This document shows positions 5,205-9,265 of a DNA stretch of 9,265 bases, piece after piece. The DNA is taken from NCBI GenBank assembly GCA_018714725.1, contig DVMZ01000144.1, positions 1-9,265 of the forward strand. Direction: 5' to 3'. The notes under the pieces were generated by a model. That model saw only the letters and a program-made list of their open reading frames with translations. It was not told the origin of the DNA and searched no databases. Within the stretch, counting starts at the first letter, position 1, and the number at the start of each line of letters is the position of its first letter. A program made the translations under genes and the position numbers. Origin of the DNA: Candidatus Scatosoma pullistercoris. GTDB lineage: Bacteria > Bacillota > Clostridia > Christensenellales > Borkfalkiaceae.

Positions 5205-6734
5205 ATGACGTCAAAAGTGCAAAGTTATGCGTTGATGGGGCTGGAAGGAGTCCCCGTGACGGTGGAGGCGGACATTTCCCGCGGTTTGCCGTCGTACGAA
5301 ATCGTCGGCCTGCCCGACGCGGCGGTGAAAGAATCCCGCGAGCGGGTGCGCAGCGCCGTCCGCAACAGCGGTTTCTCCTTTCCCGCGCACAAAATCACGG
5401 TCAATCTCGCGCCCGCCTATGTCAAAAAAGAGGGCTCGGCATTCGATCTGCCCATCGCGGTCTGTCTTCTGCGCTCGTCGGGCGAGTTGCAGGCGGAGGC
5501 CGGCCGGACGGTGTTTTTGGGCGAATTGGCGCTCGGAGGGGAACTGCGTCCCGTCACGGGGGTGCTTCCCGCGCTGATCGCCGCCCGGGACAACGGTTTT
5601 TCGGAATTTATCGTGCCCAAGGGGAACGAGCGGGAGGCGGGGTATATCCGCGGCATAACGGTGTATGCGACGGCATCTTTGCGGCAGGTGGTCGATCATC
5701 TTTCGGGTGCGGCACCTCTTTCGCCCGTTCCGCCTTCTCCTTATCCGCCGTCGGAGACGGGAAAGCGGACGGGGGCGGACCTGGCGTTTGTCAAAGGCCA
5801 GCCCGTTGCGCGGCGGGCGCTGGAAGTGGCGGTGGCGGGCGGACACAATATTTTGTTCGTCGGGCCTCCGGGCAGCGGGAAGACCATGCTCGCCCGCGCC
5901 ATTCCCTCTGTTCTGCCCGATCTCTCCTTTGAAGAGGCGCTGGAGATCACGAAAATCCACTCGGTGGCGGGGGTATTGGGAGAGGAGGGCATCGTCGTCG
6001 AACGCCCCTTCCGCACGCCGCACCACACCGCCACCACGGTCGCGCTTTGCGGCGGGGGCAACCGCGTGGTGCATCCGGGAGAAATTTCTCTCGCGCACGG
6101 GGGCGTGCTCTTTCTGGACGAGCTGCCCGAATATCAGCGCGCTACGCTGGAATCCCTCCGCCAGCCGCTGGAAGACGGCGTGATCACCGTTTCCCGTTCG
6201 GGCGGATCGGTGACGTATCCCGCGTCGTTTATGCTCTGCGCGGGTATGAATCCCTGTCCCTGCGGCAATTACGGCAGCACCCGCCGCCGCTGTACCTGTA
6301 CGCCCACCGAAATCCGGCGTTACCGCGCCCGCATTTCCGGACCGTTGCTCGATCGGATAGACATTCAGGTGGAAGTGGACGGCGTGGATTACGAGGCTCT
6401 GGCGTCCGATAGGACGGAGGAGCCGAGCGCGGAAGTAAAGCGCCGCGCCTCCGCCGCCCGGCGGATTCAGAAACAGCGGTTCGGCTCCGATCAGATGACG
6501 AACAGCCGGATGGGGGAAAAGGAACTGGCCGAATATTGCCGCCTTTCTTCCGAATGCGAGGAAATTTTCCGGGAATCCTTCGACCGGCTCCGCCTTTCCG
6601 CGCGCGCCCGCGCCCGTATTCTGAAAGTGGCGCGGACCATCGCCGATCTCGCCTATTCCGAGGAAATTCTGCCCGATCATCTGTACGAGGCCATTTCCTA
6701 TCGCACTTACGGCGCGGGCACCGACTCCGTCTGA
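5205..6734 (+). CDS. comM: ComM/YifB family Mg-chelatase-like AAA+ ATPase
   Basis: The 509-residue length is normal for the family. Residues 1-165 form the Lon-like S5 fold domain (SYALMGLEGVPVTVEADIS, PDAAVKESRERVRSAV, FDLPIAV). The AAA+ core has Walker A GPPGSGKT at 219-226 or one position later, FRTPHHT at 269-275, Walker B VLFLDELPE at 301-309, and CPCGNYG plus CTC (cysteines 351, 353, 363, 365), as in other ComM proteins. SGPLLDRIDI (378-387) is the arginine-finger region, and a C-terminal helical domain ends with DHLYEAISYR. In Vibrio and Haemophilus, ComM is a hexameric helicase that drives branch migration when transforming DNA integrates. ATG 5205 has GGAGG five bases upstream; the GTG at 5115 only lengthens the frame. 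It lies two genes before dprA, consistent with a DNA uptake or recombination role, though many non-competent bacteria also carry it. Confidence 0.96.
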   Translation: MTSKVQSYALMGLEGVPVTVEADISRGLPSYEIVGLPDAAVKESRERVRSAVRNSGFSFPAHKITVNLAPAYVKKEGSAFDLPIAVCLLRSSGELQAEAGRTVFLGELALGGELRPVTGVLPALIAARDNGFSEFIVPKGNEREAGYIRGITVYATASLRQVVDHLSGAAPLSPVPPSPYPPSETGKRTGADLAFVKGQPVARRALEVAVAGGHNILFVGPPGSGKTMLARAIPSVLPDLSFEEALEITKIHSVAGVLGEEGIVVERPFRTPHHTATTVALCGGGNRVVHPGEISLAHGGVLFLDELPEYQRATLESLRQPLEDGVITVSRSGGSVTYPASFMLCAGMNPCPCGNYGSTRRRCTCTPTEIRRYRARISGPLLDRIDIQVEVDGVDYEALASDRTEEPSAEVKRRASAARRIQKQRFGSDQMTNSRMGEKELAEYCRLSSECEEIFRESFDRLRLSARARARILKVARTIADLAYSEEILPDHLYEAISYRTYGAGTDSV

Positions 6735-6740
6735 ATTTCT

Positions 6741-6805
6741 CCGGTTCCGATTTTGCGCCGGGCGGCGGCAACGCCGCACGCCCGGCGCAAAAGAGCGGAA
6801 ACCGG
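6741..6805. repeat. Large GC-rich inverted repeat after comM
   Basis: Bases 6751-6763 pair perfectly with 6780-6792 (TTTTGCGCCGGGC and its complement). Inside is a 5-bp GCGGC/GCCGC hairpin (6765-6777), and outside CCGGTTCCG (6741-6749) pairs with 6796-6805 with one bulge. The T and A runs are inside the stem, so there is no T tail on either strand and a standard intrinsic terminator is not supported. A second small hairpin, GCCTGT/ACAGGC, follows at 6805-6819. It may stabilise or process the mRNA between comM and the next gene. Confidence 0.75.
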
Positions 6806-6863
6806 CCTGTCGGACAGGCAGACAAATAAAAATCGGCAAAGAAATAAAAGAGAGGATAAGCGA

Positions 6864-7133
6864 ATGTGGAGTATAATTTTCGGCGTTTGGCTGGCGGCGC
6901 TGTCGGTGATTGCGTTTTTTCTGTATGCGTCGGACAAACGGCGGGCGAAAAGACAGCAGCGCCGGATTCCCGAAAGGACGTTGCTGGGCATTTCTTTTTT
7001 TGGCGGGGCGATCGGCGCATACGTTGCGATGCTTCATTTCCGGCATAAGACCAGACACTGGTATTTTCACGCCGTCAATCTGCTGGGCATCGCCTGGCAG
7101 GCGTGCCTGCTGATCTGGCTTTTGCTTCTCTGA
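6864..7133 (+). CDS. DUF1294 small membrane protein
   Basis: This 89-residue protein starts at ATG 6864 with AGAGGA (6851-6856) upstream; the frame further upstream runs through the inverted repeat and is not credible as protein. It has a helix at about 4-20, a basic segment with the DK pair (SDKRRAKRQQRRIPE, 23-37), then LLGISFFGGAIGAYVAML (40-57), FRHKTRHWYF (59-68) and a last helix (70-89). DK, RIPE, GG and the FRHKT-H motif are the typical marks of DUF1294, a family of no known function. The conserved His and Lys next to a membrane segment hint at a metal or ligand site, but this is unproven. The gene sits between comM and dprA and is probably cotranscribed. Confidence 0.9.
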   Translation: MWSIIFGVWLAALSVIAFFLYASDKRRAKRQQRRIPERTLLGISFFGGAIGAYVAMLHFRHKTRHWYFHAVNLLGIAWQACLLIWLLLL

Positions 7134-7134
7134 A

Positions 7135-7157
7135 GTTTCCCGATAGGAACGGGAAAC
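7135..7157. repeat. 8-bp inverted repeat after the DUF1294 gene
   Basis: GTTTCCCG (7135-7142) pairs with CGGGAAAC (7150-7157) around a 7-nt loop, beginning two bases after the stop codon. An A-rich repeat rather than a T-run follows, so rightward termination is doubtful. Confidence 0.6.
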
Positions 7158-7189
7158 AAACGAAAAGCAAACGAAAAGCAAACGAAAAG
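7157..7189. repeat. Three perfect tandem copies of an 11-bp A-tract unit
   Basis: CAAACGAAAAG occurs at 7157-7167, 7168-7178 and 7179-7189. Each unit carries a run of four A, and 11 bp is close to one helical turn, so the A-tracts fall on one face of the DNA, a pattern known to bend DNA. The rest of the gap to dprA (7190-7364) holds a CGGCCG-CA-CGGCCG duplication (7197-7210) and a CCGGTC/GACCGG inverted repeat (7208-7238), but no gene and no clear promoter. Confidence 0.92.
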
Positions 7190-7364
7190 AGCGCTTCGGC
7201 CGCACGGCCGGTCCCGTCGGGAATGGCGTGGAGACCGGAGGATTTCCGGGATCGCGCGCGGCTGTCTGAGACAGTTTTTGCGGAATGGCAGAACGGCATT
7301 AACGTCAGAACGGGAAAGCGGGAGCGCGCCCGAACGCCGGAAGGGCGGGAAAAGGAGGAGGGAT

Positions 7365-8447
7365 TTGGAATATTCATCCGAAGAAAGGGCCTGTATCTGG
7401 CTGGACAGTTTTCCGCTCGATAAGGGCGCGGAGCGCCGGTTGCTGGAAGGGGCGGGCAGTGCGGCGGCGCTGGTCCGGCGATTTCCGGAATTTCGGGAAA
7501 TCGTGGTTAAAAGCGCCGGGGAAAGCGTATATAATAATATGCTTGCCTCTCTTTCGGACGGCGGCGAATATTTCCGGAAAACGGCCGCGGAACTGGAAGG
7601 GGAGGGAATCCGGGCGGTCACGCGCGCTTCCCGGGACTATCCGGAAGCGTTAAAACAATATCCGGATTCCCCGCCGGTGCTGTACGCGAAAGGGGACGTC
7701 TCGTTGCTCGGTTCGCGGCTGTTCACCGTCGTCGGATCCCGGCGCACGCCGCTCGCGGCGCTCCGCCTTTGCGAGCGGGTCTGCGAAGAACTTTCTTCCG
7801 GGTTCACTCTCCTTTCGGGCACGGCGGAGGGCGGGGACAGCGCGGCCCTCTCCGGCGCTTTGCGGGGAAGCGGCCGCGTGATCGCGGTGCCGGCGGGCGG
7901 ATTTTCCCATCTTCCCCGCGGCAATGCGGAACTCCTTCGCCGGGTGGCGGAACGGGGACTGCTTCTCTCGGCGCATACCTTCCGGGAAAGCGTGCGCCCC
8001 TTTTCCTATGCGGAGCGGAACAAACTGCTCGCCCGATTGGGGGAGGGAACGCTGGTCGTCGGGGCGGGCGAGAAGAGCGGCGCGCTGATGACGGCGGAAT
8101 ACGCATTCCGGGAAAACCGGCCCGTGTTCGCCTTTCCCTACTTTCCCGGCAGCGACGTCGGCGCGGGCTGCAACGCCCTGATCAAAAAAGGCGGGATTCT
8201 CACCGAAAATTCGGTTGACATTTGCGGTCGTTTTGGTATAGACTTGTCAGGGGAGCGGGAGCGCACGTCGCTCACGGAGCCGGAAGCCGCCGTCATGAAG
8301 GCTCTGCGCGGGCTTTCGGAAGCGCACGTTTCCGAGATCGCGGCGGCGTCGGGGATCCCCGTATTCAGGCTGTACGGCATTCTTGCCGCGCTGGAAACCA
8401 AGGGACTGGCCGTGCGGCTGGGCGGCAACCGGTTCTCGCCCGTATAG
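7365..8447 (+). CDS. dprA: DprA/Smf family DNA-processing protein, divergent
   Basis: TTG 7365 was chosen because AAAGGAGGA (7351-7359) lies six bases upstream; an upstream in-frame start at 7278 has no site. The 360-residue product has an N-terminal helical domain (1-85), YPEALKQYPDSPPVLYAKGD (92-111), then a Rossmann-like core with VGSR (123-126), SGTAEGGDSAAL (151-162), IAVPAGG (173-179), TLVVGAGEKSGALMTAEYA (229-247) and GCNALIKKGG (268-277). A winged-helix domain closes it (302-360). DprA binds incoming single-stranded DNA and loads RecA on it. Several signature positions differ: the usual GID is GGD, the following His is Leu162, the SE after the core is SA (202-203), and the RNR motif reads ERNK (217-220). 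The fold looks intact, but the DNA-binding pocket may be altered. It lies between DUF1294 and topA, the usual Firmicutes position next to topA. Confidence 0.93.
   Translation: MEYSSEERACIWLDSFPLDKGAERRLLEGAGSAAALVRRFPEFREIVVKSAGESVYNNMLASLSDGGEYFRKTAAELEGEGIRAVTRASRDYPEALKQYPDSPPVLYAKGDVSLLGSRLFTVVGSRRTPLAALRLCERVCEELSSGFTLLSGTAEGGDSAALSGALRGSGRVIAVPAGGFSHLPRGNAELLRRVAERGLLLSAHTFRESVRPFSYAERNKLLARLGEGTLVVGAGEKSGALMTAEYAFRENRPVFAFPYFPGSDVGAGCNALIKKGGILTENSVDICGRFGIDLSGERERTSLTEPEAAVMKALRGLSEAHVSEIAAASGIPVFRLYGILAALETKGLAVRLGGNRFSPV
8215..8242 (+). promoter_or_regulatory. Possible promoter inside dprA reading toward topA
   Basis: A perfect TTGACA (8215-8220) is followed after 16 bp by TATAGA (8237-8242), with TGG directly before it as an extended -10. 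It is about 320 bp upstream of the topA start. The bases also encode DprA residues, so chance cannot be excluded. Confidence 0.4.
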
Positions 8448-8489
8448 TCCCGTATAGCCCCGCACTACCCTGTACAGCCCGTATACAGA
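8441..8489. repeat. Degenerate 10-bp tandem repeat overlapping the dprA stop codon
   Basis: CGTATAGTCC (8441), CGTATAGCCC (8451), CGCACTACCC (8461) and TGTACAGCCC (8471) follow each other, and CGTATACAG (8480) starts a partial fifth copy. The dprA stop TAG (8445-8447) lies inside the first copy. The remaining gap to topA (8490-8565) is purine-rich, with no terminator seen. Confidence 0.8.
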
Positions 8490-8565
8490 AAAGAGCCGGA
8501 CCGGGAGAGAAGTCGGGAAAACCCTGACGGTAAAAGAGAAAAGAACAATCAAAAAAGGAAGGCAT

Positions 8566-9265
8566 ATGGATTTAATCATTGTAGAATCGCCCTCGAAGGC
8601 AAAGACGATTTCCAAGTATCTCAAAGGGAAATACAAAGTGGACGCGTCCGCGGGGCATATCCGCGATCTGCCCGTGCACACGCTGGGCGTGGACATCAAG
8701 AATAATTTCGAGCCGAAATACGTCAATTCCGAAGGCAAGGAAGACATCATCAGGCGGCTGACGGAAGAGACGAAGAAGGCCGGAAAAGTCTATCTCGCAA
8801 CCGACCCGGACCGCGAGGGCGAGGCGATTTCCTGGCATTTGCAGAACGTATTGGGGCTGAATCCGGATGCGGAGAACCGCATCGAGTTCAACGAAGTGTC
8901 GGCCAGGGCGATCGAAAAGGCGCTGGAACATCCCCGCAAGATCGATTATAACCTTGTGGACGCACAGCAGGCGCGGCGGGTGCTGGACAGACTGGTGGGA
9001 TATAAGCTGTCCACCCTGCTCAACCGCAAGATCGACGACAGAAATTCTTCCGCGCGGCGCAGTCTCTCGGGTGGGCGGGTGCAGTCGGTGGCGCTCCGCC
9101 TGATCGTCGAGCGGGAGCGGGAAATTGAGAATTTCAAACCGCAGGAATACTGGAATCTGACGGCGGAATTCCGCGATCAGCCGAAAAAATACCCTTCGTT
9201 CAAAGCGCTTCTGGAAAAGAAGGGCACGAAGAAATACAAGCCTTCTTCCGCCGAGGAGACCGAGC
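8566..9265 (+). CDS. topA: DNA topoisomerase I, N-terminal part, cut by window end
   Basis: I read 233 codons plus one base, open to the window edge, from ATG 8566 with AAGGAAGG upstream. The Toprim domain is clear: LIIVESPSKAKTI (3-15) contains the catalytic Glu7, and TDPDREGEA (79-87) carries the metal-binding D80, D82 and E84. AGHIRDLP (29-36) and the start of the topoisomerase core, DAQQARRVLDRLVGYKLS (132-149) and SGGRVQSVALR (168-178), follow. Type IA topoisomerase I relaxes negative supercoils through a tyrosine-DNA link; the active-site Tyr lies beyond the window. Compared with the usual LSAGRVQS, this reads LSGGRVQS, and residues 157-166 (DDRNSSARRS) appear several residues longer than common family members. 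Its place after dprA is conserved in Firmicutes. Confidence 0.97.
   Translation, partial: MDLIIVESPSKAKTISKYLKGKYKVDASAGHIRDLPVHTLGVDIKNNFEPKYVNSEGKEDIIRRLTEETKKAGKVYLATDPDREGEAISWHLQNVLGLNPDAENRIEFNEVSARAIEKALEHPRKIDYNLVDAQQARRVLDRLVGYKLSTLLNRKIDDRNSSARRSLSGGRVQSVALRLIVEREREIENFKPQEYWNLTAEFRDQPKKYPSFKALLEKKGTKKYKPSSAEETE

Noticed and set aside
6751..6792. Intrinsic terminator for comM
   Set aside because: The stem is strong, but the T-run precedes it on both strands and no T tail follows, so it was listed as an inverted repeat only.
7135..7189. CRISPR-like array at the 11-bp repeats
   Set aside because: The units are only 11 bp, directly adjacent with no spacers, and no cas gene is present.
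5211..7205. 664-codon minus-strand frame
   Set aside because: It spans comM and the DUF1294 gene in antisense and has no recognisable domain. comM is unambiguous on the other strand.
7278..7364. Longer N-terminus for DprA
   Set aside because: The extra 29 residues are low-complexity and Arg-rich. The TTG at 7365 has AAAGGAGGA at ideal distance and leads straight into family-like sequence.
7507..7535. TATAAT inside dprA at 7530-7535 as a promoter
   Set aside because: The matching -35 position reads TTAAAA, which is weak, and no gene start follows at a sensible distance.
1..9265. Mobile element, prophage or defence system
   Set aside because: No transposase, integrase, phage structural gene, toxin-antitoxin pair or nuclease-effector signature was seen. 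The genes are mostly chromosomal housekeeping or membrane functions.

Overview
The window looks like a GC-rich chromosomal segment of a member of the Bacillota, most likely a clostridial lineage. The evidence is the strong GGAGG-type ribosome binding sites, the sigma-A-type promoters with 17-bp spacers, GTG and TTG starts beside good Shine-Dalgarno sequences, and the gene order rplS ... comM, dprA, topA, which is a familiar Firmicutes arrangement. The species cannot be named from the sequence alone. No rRNA, tRNA, CRISPR array, transposase or phage gene was seen.

Layout. Bases 1-849 (minus strand) hold the first 283 codons of a sodium-translocating decarboxylase beta subunit (OadB/GcdB/MmdB family); its C-terminus lies outside the window. 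It is read from a perfect-consensus promoter at 1106-1134, through a leader of about 250 nt that contains several helices and a 19-bp hairpin followed by a T-run. Bases 1135-1417 are a divergent intergenic stretch with no gene I can support. Everything after that is on the plus strand: an unrecognised two-helix membrane protein with a basic tail (1534-2211, own promoter); rplS (2380-2724) with its own promoter, structured leader and a clear terminator; a large GT-C/GT39-like membrane protein (2973-5093, own promoter); comM (5205-6734); a small DUF1294 membrane protein (6864-7133); dprA (7365-8447); and the start of topA (8566 to the window end).

How the genes relate. ComM (branch-migration ATPase) and DprA (RecA loader on incoming single-stranded DNA) both act in natural transformation, and TopA relaxes negatively supercoiled DNA. 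No convincing promoter was seen between 2848 and 8214, so the membrane glycosyltransferase-like gene, comM, DUF1294 and dprA may share one transcript, with topA helped by a possible promoter inside dprA. The genes often found between rplS and comM/dprA in Firmicutes (lepB, ylqF, rnhB, yraN) are absent, and the glycosyltransferase-like gene sits there instead.

The points most worth following up are the long structured oadB leader, the divergent DprA, the GT-C protein with an extra N-terminal beta-rich domain, and several short tandem repeats in the gaps (two 11-bp A-tract arrays and a 10-bp array overlapping the dprA stop). Nothing here proves a new system. Most genes are recognisable, and the novelty candidates are leader RNAs, the two less familiar membrane proteins and the repeats.
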